Assembly: GCF_024346975.1 (NCBI RefSeq)
Contig: NZ_AP024885.1
Coordinates: 2,666,001 to 2,730,000 of the forward strand
Direction: 5' to 3'
Source of the DNA: Vibrio neonatus
GTDB taxonomy: Bacteria; Pseudomonadota; Gammaproteobacteria; Enterobacterales; Vibrionaceae
Length of the DNA: 64,000 bases
In this document: one piece after another, positions 8,935-17,649 of the stretch
How positions within the stretch are numbered: the stretch's first letter is position 1
How the letters are laid out: every line of letters begins with the position of its first letter
Translations under genes and position numbers: made by a program
Notes under the pieces: generated by a model
What the model was told of the DNA's origin: nothing
The model's database searches: none
The model's input: only the letters and a program-made list of their open reading frames with translations

Positions 8935-9089
8935 ACGGTATTACTTTTAGACTACAAGGATATATTTACAGGGCCTCAGCGGACCAAAAATCCAACTTAT
9001 CGCTCACTCCTAGGCCCTATTTAAACCTAATTTTATAAGTGAAGAACCAGTCGCAAGTCATCAAAAATTTTGCCATCACCTAATAGCAA

Positions 9090-9114
9090 AAGCCCCAGCA
9101 AGTTGCTGGGGCTT
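9090..9114 (-). terminator. uvrD terminator
   Basis: AAGCCCCAGC and GCTGGGGCTT make a 10-bp stem with a 5-base loop, followed by TTTTGC on the minus strand, just after the uvrD stop. Confidence 0.85.
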
Positions 9115-9121
9115 AATAATT

Positions 9122-11293
9122 TTACAGCTGTTCTAATTTGGCGTATTGAGTAATCAGCCACTTTATCCCTTCGCCATTAAAGGCAACCTGAACGCGACTT
9201 TGCGCGCCACTGCCTTCAAAGTTGATAATGGTGCCTTCCCCAAACTTAGGGTGTTTGACTCTTTGTCCTAAACCAAAGCCTGTTTCATTGAAGCTTTCTT
9301 GCTTAACGGTTTGGCTAAATCGACCGGTATTGGTTGGTCGGCTTACTTGAGCTTTCATGCGCACTTCTTGGGTACAAGCTTCTGGCAACTCTTTGATAAA
9401 TCGAGACGGTTTATGGTATTTATCTTGTCCGTATAGACGACGCATCTCAGCATAGGTCAGATAAAGTTTCTGCATTGCACGGGTCATTCCCACATAACAA
9501 AGCCTGCGCTCTTCTTCTAGTCGCCCTGCTTCTTCTGCTGACATTTGGCTCGGGAACATTCCCTCTTCAACGCCAACCATAAAGACCAGAGGAAACTCCA
9601 AGCCTTTAGCACTGTGTAAAGTCATAAGCTGTACGGCATCGTCAAACTCATCGGCTTGCCCTTCACCTGCCTCTAAAGCAGCGTGAGTCAAGAATGCAGT
9701 AAGATCGCTCATCTCATCTGCTTCTTCAGGCTTCTCATATTGACGCGTTGCCGTGACCAATTCTTCCAAGTTTTCTATGCGCGCTTGTGCCTTTTCGCCT
9801 TTTTCTTGCTGATACATAGTAAACAAACCGGATGCTTTAATAACGTGGTCTGTCTTTTTGTGTAGCTCCATAGGTGCCGTGTCGTCTTCAAGCGCATTTA
9901 CTAGCTCAACAAAGCGCCCTAAAGCCCCTGCTGCGCGGCCCGCAAACACCTTTTCTTCCAATAACTGAGTACTGGCTTGCCACAATGTTGCGCCGCGATC
10001 TCTGGCGGCATAACGAATGGTCTCTAAGGTTTTCTCACCAAGGCCACGCGTTGGCGTATTCACGATACGCTCAAAAGCAGCATCGTCATTACGATTGGAC
10101 ATCAAACGCAAATAACCCAGTGCATCCTTGATCTCTTGACGTTCGAAGAAGCGCATTCCGCCGTAGATGCGATATGGCATACCGGCTTGAATTAAGGCTT
10201 CTTCCATAACACGAGATTGGGCGTTATTACGGTACAAAATGGCTGAATCTTTTAACATTCCGCCGGTGCTTTGCCATTCTTTGATTTTATTGACCGCAAA
10301 ACGCGCTTCATCTAATTCATTGTAAGCGGAGTAAACCGAGATAAGTTCGCCATCACTGCCATCGGTCCACAGCTCTTTACCCATACGTTCAACGTTATTG
10401 GCAATCAGGTGGTTTGCCGCCGTTAGAATGTTTTTGGTCGAGCGATAATTTTGCTCAAGACGAACGGTAGACGCTTGTTTAAATTCATTAAGGAAGCGTT
10501 GAATATTTTCGATTTTCGCTCCGCGCCAGCCATAAATAGATTGGTCATCATCACCTACGATCATGACATTACATTCAGGGCTTGCCATCATTCGAAGCCA
10601 AGCGTATTGAATGTTGTTGGTATCTTGAAACTCGTCCACAAGAATATGTTTAAAACGAGCTTGATAATGTTCGCGAATGTGTTGTTTATCGCGCAGTAAC
10701 TCGTGGCAGCGTAGTAAAATCTCAGCAAAATCAACCAAACCAGCACGGTCACACGCTTCTTGATAAACCGAATAGATACGTAACCAAGTTTTAGTCACTG
10801 GATCGTGGTAGCTATCAATATGCGAAGGTCTTAAACCTTCGTCTTTTTTGCCGTTGATCCACCATGCCGCTTGCTTCGCTGGCCACTGCTTTTCGTCCAA
10901 GTTTTGCGCTTTGATCAAACGACGTAATAAACGTTGCTGATCTTCTGAATCTAAAATTTGGAAATCTTCTGGCAGTCTCGCATCCAAATAATGAGCACGA
11001 AGAATACGATGGCAAATACCATGGAAAGTACCATTCCACATGCCAGAGGCTGTGCCTCTCATTAACTCTTCAATACGACCGCGCATTTCTGCCGCCGCTT
11101 TATTGGTAAAAGTTACCGACATAACAGAAAATGGCGAGGCTTGCTCTACCGACATAAGCCAAGCAATACGATGAACCAATACCCGAGTTTTACCACTGCC
11201 TGCGCCAGCAAGGATCAATAGATTACCTAAAGGGGCAGCTACCGCCTCTCGTTGTTTGTCGTTTAGCCCATCGAGTAATAATGATGCGTCCAT
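9122..11293 (-). CDS. uvrD: DNA helicase II (UvrD)
   Basis: A 723-residue superfamily 1A helicase of nucleotide excision and mismatch repair. Visible are the Q motif LNDKQREAV near residue 10, Walker A LAGAGSGKTRVL near 28-39, the Walker B box VDEFQDTN near 222, motif III GDDDQSIYGWRGA, motif V VQLMTLHSAKGLEFPLVF, motif VI EEERRLCYVGMTRA and the C-terminal Tudor-like domain FGLGQRVKHPKFGEGTI near 650-690. Length matches the family. The ATG has an AAAGGT site ahead. It is transcribed alone. Confidence 0.96.
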   Translation of the reverse strand: MDASLLLDGLNDKQREAVAAPLGNLLILAGAGSGKTRVLVHRIAWLMSVEQASPFSVMSVTFTNKAAAEMRGRIEELMRGTASGMWNGTFHGICHRILRAHYLDARLPEDFQILDSEDQQRLLRRLIKAQNLDEKQWPAKQAAWWINGKKDEGLRPSHIDSYHDPVTKTWLRIYSVYQEACDRAGLVDFAEILLRCHELLRDKQHIREHYQARFKHILVDEFQDTNNIQYAWLRMMASPECNVMIVGDDDQSIYGWRGAKIENIQRFLNEFKQASTVRLEQNYRSTKNILTAANHLIANNVERMGKELWTDGSDGELISVYSAYNELDEARFAVNKIKEWQSTGGMLKDSAILYRNNAQSRVMEEALIQAGMPYRIYGGMRFFERQEIKDALGYLRLMSNRNDDAAFERIVNTPTRGLGEKTLETIRYAARDRGATLWQASTQLLEEKVFAGRAAGALGRFVELVNALEDDTAPMELHKKTDHVIKASGLFTMYQQEKGEKAQARIENLEELVTATRQYEKPEEADEMSDLTAFLTHAALEAGEGQADEFDDAVQLMTLHSAKGLEFPLVFMVGVEEGMFPSQMSAEEAGRLEEERRLCYVGMTRAMQKLYLTYAEMRRLYGQDKYHKPSRFIKELPEACTQEVRMKAQVSRPTNTGRFSQTVKQESFNETGFGLGQRVKHPKFGEGTIINFEGSGAQSRVQVAFNGEGIKWLITQYAKLEQL

Positions 11294-11572
11294 CGTACCT
11301 TTCCAATCTATTACTGTTTATTTATACATTAATGCTCAGTATACAGCGTAAGCGACACAATCTCTAACTTCCGTACACTGCAATTTCATCACTTTTTACC
11401 TAAAAAACTTATTCTTATATTTCAATCCATTAGAACAAAAAATGGTCTTTCTTGAATTTTTTTGAAATAAATTCCTAATTCATCGCATCTTATTTAACAG
11501 CAATCGCAACATACCATTAACAAGTTGTCTCCGATTGCCTACACAACTAAGGATCATATTGAGGAAGATATT

Positions 11573-11833
11573 ATGAAAAAGTCTAATCTTGCAGTTACAG
11601 CGGCAGTTACTGGTTTACTGGCTCTAGGTGGCACTATGCTTACCGCAACCCACGCCGTAGCAGCAGAAAAAGAGAAATGCTATGGAGTGGCAAAAGCAGG
11701 GAAAAATGACTGCGCAACGAAAACCAGTTCTTGTGCAGGAACATCAAAAGAAGATCATCAAAAAGATGCCTTTGTTGTGGTACCAAAAGGACTATGTGAC
11801 AAGTTAGCTGGCGGAAGTATGTCGTCATCGTAA
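11573..11833 (+). CDS. bufA1: BufA1-type bufferin precursor peptide (DUF2282)
   Basis: An 86-residue precursor. The ATG at 11573 has a GAGGAA ribosome site seven bases ahead; the frame extends upstream without one. Residues 1-30 are a Sec signal peptide ending near AVAA. The mature part carries four cysteines in the DUF2282 pattern: EKCYGVAKAGKNDCA, SSCAG and PKGLCDKLAGG. In Caulobacter the BufA1 peptide is a periplasmic RiPP whose cysteines are modified by BufB, giving a copper-sequestering bufferin. The neighbouring bufB, bufC and doxX genes strongly support this. Periplasmic copper binding here is inferred. The maturation chemistry on each Cys cannot be read from sequence. Confidence 0.9.
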   Translation: MKKSNLAVTAAVTGLLALGGTMLTATHAVAAEKEKCYGVAKAGKNDCATKTSSCAGTSKEDHQKDAFVVVPKGLCDKLAGGSMSSS

Positions 11834-11853
11834 TCTATCCTCGTTCGTTTCCT

Positions 11854-11876
11854 GGGGTACCGCTGTATCGTACCCC
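11854..11876 (+). terminator. Hairpin between bufA1 and bufB (possible attenuator)
   Basis: GGGGTAC and GTACCCC form a perfect 7-bp stem around a 9-base loop, followed by TTCTTCCCCC rather than a clean T run. It could stop part of the transcripts or shield the bufA1 mRNA end, giving more precursor than enzyme. Confidence 0.55.
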
Positions 11877-11909
11877 TTCTTCCCCCGCCCAGATATAGAG
11901 TTTACTGAG

Positions 11910-12758
11910 ATGCATAATAATATTCATGGCGCTGTCGGAGTTGGGTTACGTCATCCACATTTGGATTTCTTTGAACAGAACCCAGGACATCTCTCTTGGC
12001 TAGAAGTGCACAGTGAAAATTTTTTTGAAGTAAATTCTTTAGCGCGCAAACAACTAAGAAGCATACGTCAGCAACACGATATTTCATGCCATGGTGTTGG
12101 GCTCTCTCTAGGCTCAGTACAAACACCAGATTCTTCACACCTACAAGCATTAGTCGACCTAGTCGATGAACTGCAACCAACAATGGTGTCCGATCATTTA
12201 AGTTGGAGCGAAAACGGCGGTGTGCATTTCAATGATTTACTTCCGCTTCCTTACACCGAAGAAGCTTTGCAGGTTTTTGTACGTAATGTGATGCAAGTGC
12301 AAGACGCCCTACAACGCCCCCTGCTAATCGAAAACCCAAGCAGTTACCTAAGATTTAATCATTCAACAATTTCGGAATGGGAGTTTTTAAATGAAGTTCA
12401 GCGCCGTACTGATTGCCATTTACTGCTCGATCTAAACAATATTTATGTCTCGTCACTGAATCATGGTTTTGACGCACAACATTACCTAAACGCCATCACA
12501 CACAGTGCAGTAAAAGAGATACACCTTGCGGGGTTCACCGTAAAAGAAATTCAAAATCAAAAAATATGGATTGATACGCACAGCACGCACGTATGCAAAG
12601 AAGTGTGGGATTTATACCGTACTTGGAATCAAACCAACCCAACAATACCTACTTTAATTGAATGGGATACAGATATCCCTGAGCCGCAGGTTTTGCTCGC
12701 CGAGGCACAAAAAGCGTCCATCATCATAAATGAAATTAGCAATGTGCAGGTGGCGTGA
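11910..12758 (+). CDS. bufB: BufB, MNIO-family RiPP modification enzyme (DUF692)
   Basis: A 282-residue TIM-barrel enzyme of the multinuclear non-heme iron oxidative family. Conserved pieces with candidate iron ligands are visible: GVGLRHPHLDFF and WLEVHSENFF (residues 10-40), CHGVGLSLGS near 63, VSDHLSWSENGGVHFNDLLP near 91-110, LIENPSSYL near 139, LLDLNNIYVSSLNHGFD near 172, EIHLAGF near 201, DTHSTHV near 220 and TLIEWDTDIPE near 244. It is predicted to convert BufA1 cysteines to heterocycles, using oxygen. The stop overlaps the bufC ATG by one base. Confidence 0.92.
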   Translation: MHNNIHGAVGVGLRHPHLDFFEQNPGHLSWLEVHSENFFEVNSLARKQLRSIRQQHDISCHGVGLSLGSVQTPDSSHLQALVDLVDELQPTMVSDHLSWSENGGVHFNDLLPLPYTEEALQVFVRNVMQVQDALQRPLLIENPSSYLRFNHSTISEWEFLNEVQRRTDCHLLLDLNNIYVSSLNHGFDAQHYLNAITHSAVKEIHLAGFTVKEIQNQKIWIDTHSTHVCKEVWDLYRTWNQTNPTIPTLIEWDTDIPEPQVLLAEAQKASIIINEISNVQVA

Positions 12759-13549
12759 TGATCTCTCTTGCCACGCTACAAGCCAACTTCGCTCAGTCAC
12801 TGATTTACCAAGGTGCTGCGGAACATTGCGATATACATAGTGACCACTTCTCGGCAGAGCAACGTATGCAAGTGTATAGAAACAACGTTATTCTCAGTTT
12901 GAGCGATGTACTTAAAGCTGTTTACCCAAATACACTCGCCATGGTTGGAGAGGAATGCTTTGAGCAGATGGCAAGACAACATGTGTTAACCACACCCTCA
13001 ACGAGCGGAAATGTGTCTCATTACGGACAAGGGTTTTATAAAACCATTTGCCAATTTCCCAAAGTGTTAGAAATTGCACCCTACTTAACTGAACTGGCGC
13101 GTTTTGAAGCCTTATGTGATGAACTACAAAACAGAGTCGATAATCAACAACACATCGACTGTTTGCCTTTATCTGCCCTTACTAACCTAGCAGAGGATCA
13201 ACAGCCGCATATTCGCCTAACCAGCAATATTGGGGTTGCTAGCTTTGATTCTAGTATCGCTGTCTTTGATCTCATGGCAGGCATTGAACGTCGTTCATTT
13301 GATGGTTTAGAGATACAACAAGCTCAATCTGGTTTTATCTCTATTAAGCCCAATGGGCAGATCCACTACAAAGCTCTAAACGCCGATAACTATCAACTTC
13401 TTTTAGCCATAGAAGCGCAACGCCCACTCTCACAAATTGATGAGCCGTTATTGCCTTATATTTCGTCTTTGGTGGAAGAAGGTATCATTGCAGGGTTTTT
13501 AATGCCTACAAGCGCTAAAATCAATACAAGGAATGGATATGAACAGTAG
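12758..13549 (+). CDS. bufC: BufC, RiPP recognition/partner protein (DUF2063 N-terminal)
   Basis: A 263-residue protein. The N-terminal half (LQANFAQSLI, AEQRMQVYRNNVILSLSDVL, NTLAMVGEECFEQMARQHV) is the domain long labelled a putative DNA-binding domain, now regarded as the MNIO partner; the C-terminal half (about 150-263) is thought to act as the RiPP recognition element. I infer that it presents the precursor to BufB rather than binding DNA. I use the ATG at 12758, which overlaps the bufB TGA by one base; a GTG three bases earlier is also possible. Confidence 0.88.
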   Translation: MISLATLQANFAQSLIYQGAAEHCDIHSDHFSAEQRMQVYRNNVILSLSDVLKAVYPNTLAMVGEECFEQMARQHVLTTPSTSGNVSHYGQGFYKTICQFPKVLEIAPYLTELARFEALCDELQNRVDNQQHIDCLPLSALTNLAEDQQPHIRLTSNIGVASFDSSIAVFDLMAGIERRSFDGLEIQQAQSGFISIKPNGQIHYKALNADNYQLLLAIEAQRPLSQIDEPLLPYISSLVEEGIIAGFLMPTSAKINTRNGYEQ

Positions 13550-14018
13550 CATTCAAACTCAATATCAAGCCTATCAAAATATAGTATCCAACTTACAACG
13601 CATAGCGGTTCCGTTACTACTATTGTTCTGTAGACTTTGGGTGGCGTGGGTATTTTTCAATTCAGGCTTAGTTAAAATAAGCACCTGGGACAGCACTTTA
13701 TTTTTATTTGAATACGAATATCAAGTGCCATTACTGCCATGGGAAATAGCAGCATATATAGGAACGGCTACTGAGCTTATTATCCCTGTACTTCTTGCTT
13801 TAGGATTATTCACTCGACTATTTGCTGCCATTTTATTTGTATTTAATATCATGGCGGTAGTGTCTTACCCAGCCCTTTGGGCAAATGGTTTTTATGACCA
13901 TCAGCTTTGGGGCCTAATGATTCTCATCAATGTAATATGGGGAGCAGGATTATTCTCCGCAGACCATATACTTAGCAAAACATTTTTTAATCGCAATAAG
14001 CTAAATAGTAATAAGTAG
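13539..14018 (+). CDS. DoxX-family membrane protein of the bufferin operon
   Basis: A 159-residue inner-membrane protein with four hydrophobic segments. The family motif LFCRLWVAWVFFNSGLVKIS is near residues 28-47 and ELIIPVLLALGLFTRLFAAI near 88-107. DoxX proteins regularly accompany bufferin and related MNIO operons, perhaps in redox or in metal handling at the membrane; the role is not settled. The ATG at 13539 sits a normal distance behind AAGGA, so the one at 13533 is less likely. It overlaps the end of bufC by 11 bases. Confidence 0.85.
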   Translation: MNSSIQTQYQAYQNIVSNLQRIAVPLLLLFCRLWVAWVFFNSGLVKISTWDSTLFLFEYEYQVPLLPWEIAAYIGTATELIIPVLLALGLFTRLFAAILFVFNIMAVVSYPALWANGFYDHQLWGLMILINVIWGAGLFSADHILSKTFFNRNKLNSNK

Positions 14019-14035
14019 CCATTTCCTAGAGGAGA

Positions 14036-14317
14036 CTATTTATTTAAAAAAGCTTTCAGATCTTCAATAGTGATTCCATCTTTAGATAATTGCTGAGCCA
14101 TTAATTCCACTTGCTCACCCTTTCTTGATTCAATCACTTTTTGAAACTGATATACGATATCTTTAAGAGTGGTTAATGGGAGTTGCTTAGCTGCACTTCT
14201 AATTCTTTCTTCACTTTGATTGCCGAGCTCTACCAGTAATTTACCATACATTACTTTTTCTGGAGACTCTTCAAGTTGCTCTAATCTGCGAGCCATTTCG
14301 TAAGTCGTTAGTGCCAT
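14036..14317 (-). CDS. Small coiled-coil protein resembling the H-NS oligomerisation domain
   Basis: A 93-residue cytoplasmic protein, helical throughout. The region LTTLKDIVYQFQKVIESRKG followed by LSKDGITIEDLKAFL is reminiscent of the H-NS N-terminal dimerisation segment and its linker (LEEMLEKLEVVVNERREEE.. ADGIDPNELL), but there is no C-terminal DNA-binding motif. If the likeness holds it could modulate H-NS in the manner of H-NST-like truncated forms; that is inference. It faces the buf operon tail to tail, with 17 bases between. Confidence 0.5.
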   Translation of the reverse strand: MALTTYEMARRLEQLEESPEKVMYGKLLVELGNQSEERIRSAAKQLPLTTLKDIVYQFQKVIESRKGEQVELMAQQLSKDGITIEDLKAFLNK

Positions 14318-14659
14318 ATTACTTCACTTAAATAAGAGTTTATCGGGTTTTGAAGAAATCAAAACTCACGGTAGGACGAAAAACTTTCCTGTACATAGAA
14401 TATACTTTTTTATCCGAAACTAGAACTGTTTTCAGTTACCCCAATCACAGTAATTAGGTGAACAGTAATAGTATAGGTAAAAGACTTGAGAACAAGAGCA
14501 CAATTATTCTATCCGTAGTGACTCTACAACCCCAAAAATGTAGACCGTTTGCCATTACTTACATAAAGGCTTGTTGTGCACTATAAAATTGCACACCGGC
14601 ATCAAAAAGGGTAGCTTAATTGCCATGCGCATATTAGGTAGTAATGATGAGGAGAGATT
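14318..14659. other. Intergenic region with a decayed repeat
   Basis: About 340 bases. The central part is a decayed copy of the repeat at 60758-60917 (separate entry). Otherwise it holds the GAGGAGAG ribosome site for the next gene at about 14650. Confidence 0.6.
14437..14600 (+). repeat. Diverged copy of the Vibrio MITE-like repeat
   Basis: CCAATCACAGTAATTAGGTG, then CAGTAATAG, CTTGAGAACAAG and CTCTACAAC-CCCAAAAAT follow in the same order and spacing as CCAATCACACTAAGTAAGTG, CAGAAATAG, CTCGAGAACAAG and TTCTACAATCAAAAAT in the intact copy. The right end is too degraded to fix a border. Confidence 0.6.
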
Positions 14660-16441
14660 ATGCCATCTCAGATTAATAGCCGTGTTACGGATTTCCGCAA
14701 CTGGTTAAACACAAATAAGCTTGATGCTTTTATTGTTCCCCACGAAGATGAGTTCTTAGGTGAATACATTCCAGAGCACAACGAACGTTTACATTGGCTA
14801 ACAGGTTTCACGGGCTCTGCTGGGGCCGCTGTTGTTACAACTGAAGATGCCGCTATCTTTGTTGACGGACGCTACACCGTTCAGGTAACTAAGCAAACTC
14901 CATCTGACGTATTTTCATATCAGCACCTAATTCAAACCCCTCCTATCGCTTGGATTCAAGCTAATTTAAAAGCGGGTAGCAAAGTAGGCATTGACCCTAA
15001 AATGCATTCTGCCCGTTGGTTAAATGCAGCCAAACAAGCATTAGCTGAAGATTACGACCTTATCTATTTTGAGAACAATCCTGTTGATGAGCTTTGGAGC
15101 GACCGACCTGCTGTTGCCCTATCCGCTCTTCGTCTAATGGGTAACGAATGGGTCGGAGTTGGTAGCCAAGAAAAACGCGCCAACATTGCGGCTTTATTAA
15201 AAGAGAACAAAGCTGACAGTGCCGTACTGACAGCATTAGATTCAATCTGTTGGTTGCTCAACATTCGTGGTAGTGACATATCAAGATTACCAGCAGCGCT
15301 ATCACACGCCATTATTCATAACGACGGCCAGCTTGAATTCTTCATTGATCAAGAGCGTGTGCCTGCTGAGTTTAATCAGCATGTTGGAGAAGGCGTCACT
15401 CTATTCTCACCAAGCCAACTAAAAGAACGCTTGGCTAATTTGAATAGCAAAAAAGTTATCCTAGATCCTGCAACAAGCAACGCATGGTTTGGCATTGTTC
15501 TGAATGAAGTAGGTGCAGAAGTTCTGCCTATCGCAGATCCTTGTCGACTACCTAAAGCGACCAAAAACAGTGTCGAAGCATTAGGTATGAAAAACTGTCA
15601 TGTTCGCGATGGTGTGGCGATGGTTAAGTTCTTATCTTGGTTTGATTCAGAAAATGCCAAAGGCCAATATCACGATGAAGCACAGATTGCAGACCAACTT
15701 GAAGCCTTTAGACGTGAAGATGAGTCTCTAGCAGATCTTAGCTTTGATACTATTTCAGCGGCTTCAAATAATGCTGCTATGTGCCACTACAACCACAACA
15801 ACGAACCGGCTCCAAGTGTCGTGTACGATAACTCTATGTATCTTGTGGATTCAGGCGGTCAATACCCAGACGGCACCACAGACATCACTCGTACTATTGC
15901 AATTGGTCAACCGACTTCGGAAATGAAGAAACAATTTACCTTGGTACTTAAAGGTCACATTGCTTTAGCCGAAGCTCGATTCCCGAAAGGCACTTGTGGT
16001 CATCAATTGGATATTCTTGCTCGTCAACATTTATGGGCGCAGGGTTTTGATTACGACCATGGTACTGGTCATGGTGTAGGACACTTTTTAAGTGTGCATG
16101 AAGGCCCGCAAGGCATCTCTAAAAACTACAATAACATCCCATTAGAAGTTGGTATGGTTCTTTCAAATGAACCAGGATATTACCGAACTGATGAGTTTGG
16201 TATCCGTATTGAAAACCTAGAGATCGTGGTGGAAATCGAAACTCAAGGCGACTTCTCTGTGCTTGGATTTGAATCCCTAACTCGTGCACCGATCGATAAA
16301 CGTAATATCGACCAGTCACTTCTAACCGCGCATGAGATTGAATGGCTTAATGAGTATCATCAAAAAGTGTGGAATGACTTATCACCACTAGTTGATGGCG
16401 ATGTGAAGCAATGGTTGCAACAAGCAACTCTAGCTCTCTAG
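14660..16441 (+). CDS. Aminopeptidase P family protein (Xaa-Pro aminopeptidase)
   Basis: A 593-residue cytoplasmic metalloprotease of the M24B family, of the long three-domain type: two creatinase-like N-terminal domains and a C-terminal pita-bread domain. The dinuclear metal ligands can be picked out: Asp in YLVDSGGQYPDGTTDITRT, His in HGTGHGVGHFLSVHEGP, Glu in LSNEPGYY and Glu in GIRIENLEIV. It should remove N-terminal residues ahead of proline. Length fits the eukaryote-like PepP group rather than the 440-residue E. coli PepP. A GAGGAGAG site precedes the ATG. Confidence 0.9.
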   Translation: MPSQINSRVTDFRNWLNTNKLDAFIVPHEDEFLGEYIPEHNERLHWLTGFTGSAGAAVVTTEDAAIFVDGRYTVQVTKQTPSDVFSYQHLIQTPPIAWIQANLKAGSKVGIDPKMHSARWLNAAKQALAEDYDLIYFENNPVDELWSDRPAVALSALRLMGNEWVGVGSQEKRANIAALLKENKADSAVLTALDSICWLLNIRGSDISRLPAALSHAIIHNDGQLEFFIDQERVPAEFNQHVGEGVTLFSPSQLKERLANLNSKKVILDPATSNAWFGIVLNEVGAEVLPIADPCRLPKATKNSVEALGMKNCHVRDGVAMVKFLSWFDSENAKGQYHDEAQIADQLEAFRREDESLADLSFDTISAASNNAAMCHYNHNNEPAPSVVYDNSMYLVDSGGQYPDGTTDITRTIAIGQPTSEMKKQFTLVLKGHIALAEARFPKGTCGHQLDILARQHLWAQGFDYDHGTGHGVGHFLSVHEGPQGISKNYNNIPLEVGMVLSNEPGYYRTDEFGIRIENLEIVVEIETQGDFSVLGFESLTRAPIDKRNIDQSLLTAHEIEWLNEYHQKVWNDLSPLVDGDVKQWLQQATLAL

Positions 16442-16461
16442 CTCTCTAGCTCTAATAGCAA

Positions 16462-16499
16462 AGCCCCTCAATAGTTGGTTATCCAATTATTGAGGGGCT
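16462..16499. terminator. Bidirectional terminator between the peptidase and thiH
   Basis: AGCCCCTCAATA and TATTGAGGGGCT form a 12-bp perfect stem, with T-rich sequence on the plus side. It serves the convergent peptidase and thi operons. Confidence 0.8.
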
Positions 16500-16514
16500 A
16501 TTTTATTTATCTGC

Positions 16515-16530
16515 TGTTTCACGTGAAACA
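16515..16530. promoter_or_regulatory. parS: parS centromere site (perfect)
   Basis: TGTTTCACGTGAAACA, the exact 16-base ParB/Spo0J consensus, directly abutting the thiH stop codon. ParB bound here with ParA segregates the chromosome origin. Its presence, with atp genes at the right edge, places the window near oriC of chromosome I. Confidence 0.93.
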
Positions 16531-17649
16531 CTAACCAGAATAAATCGACGTCCAATCTCTCCATACCGGTTCAAAACCGCGACTGCGAATTGCAGATTCA
16601 ACTTCTAACGCTGTTCGCTCATCTGATATTTCAAATTGCTCCAGTTCTTGATCATCGATATCAACTGCATAACCACCTGGCTGAGTCTTAGATGCCGCCG
16701 AGACAGTAGTAACACCTAGCGGTAAGATGTTGTCTCTAAATGAAGCTGATTCACGAGTAGATAAAGAGATATCCACATGTTGGTTGAATAGACGATAAGC
16801 ACAAATCAATTGCACCATCTGTTTGTCATTCAATATCGACTTAGGTTGTACACCCCCCTCGCAAGGTCTTAGCCTTGGCAGTGAAATGCTATAGCGAGTT
16901 TTCCAATATGTCTTCTCTAGATAATCAAGATGACAAGCAACAAACATGCTATCCACTCGCCAGTTATCTAAGCCAATTAATGCACCAATACCTATCTTAT
17001 CTATTCCAGCTTTAGCCAATCTATCAGGAGTTTCTAGTCGATAGTAAAAGTCTGTCTTTGAGCCTTTTAGGTGATGCTCTGCATACGTGGATGGATTGTA
17101 CGTCTCTTGGTAAACCATGACCGCATCCAAGCCAAGACCTTTCAGTTCAGCATATTGCCCTTGTTCAAGAGGCTGCACTTCCATGGCCAGATAATTAAAT
17201 TGTTCTTTTATCTGAGGCACGGCTTGGCGGAAATATTCCATACCGACTTTTTTCTGATGCTCACCAGTGACTAAAAGTACGCTGTCGAATTTCATTGCTT
17301 TTAGTACATTAACTTCTAAATCAATCTCTTCTTTAGTCAGCGTTTTACGCTTAATGCGATTGTTCATTGAGAACCCGCAGTACGTACAATCATTAGAACA
17401 AAGATTTGAAAGATACAGAGGCACATATAAACCAATGGTAGAGCCAAAACGCTGTCTCGTTTTTTGGTAAGAAAGCTGAGCCATGTTTTCTAAGTATGGT
17501 TCTGCCGCAGGCGAAATGAGCGCTTTAAAGTCTTCAAGATCTAACTTCGTTTTAGCCAAAGCTCTTTCTACATCAGTAGAGGTTTTGGACATAATAGACA
17601 GGTAGCTTTCACTCCAATCTATCGATTTGAATACGTCGACAAAACTCAT
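16531..17649 (-). CDS. thiH: 2-iminoacetate synthase ThiH
   Basis: A 372-residue radical SAM enzyme that cleaves tyrosine to dehydroglycine for the thiazole ring of thiamine. The CX3CX2C cluster motif is visible in [20 protein letters not shown] near residues 83-102, with RLRPCEGG and [10 protein letters not shown] downstream as in the ThiH family. Length is typical. It is last in the thi operon; its ATG overlaps the thiG stop (ATGA). Confidence 0.95.
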   Translation of the reverse strand: MSFVDVFKSIDWSESYLSIMSKTSTDVERALAKTKLDLEDFKALISPAAEPYLENMAQLSYQKTRQRFGSTIGLYVPLYLSNLCSNDCTYCGFSMNNRIKRKTLTKEEIDLEVNVLKAMKFDSVLLVTGEHQKKVGMEYFRQAVPQIKEQFNYLAMEVQPLEQGQYAELKGLGLDAVMVYQETYNPSTYAEHHLKGSKTDFYYRLETPDRLAKAGIDKIGIGALIGLDNWRVDSMFVACHLDYLEKTYWKTRYSISLPRLRPCEGGVQPKSILNDKQMVQLICAYRLFNQHVDISLSTRESASFRDNILPLGVTTVSAASKTQPGGYAVDIDDQELEQFEISDERTALEVESAIRSRGFEPVWRDWTSIYSG

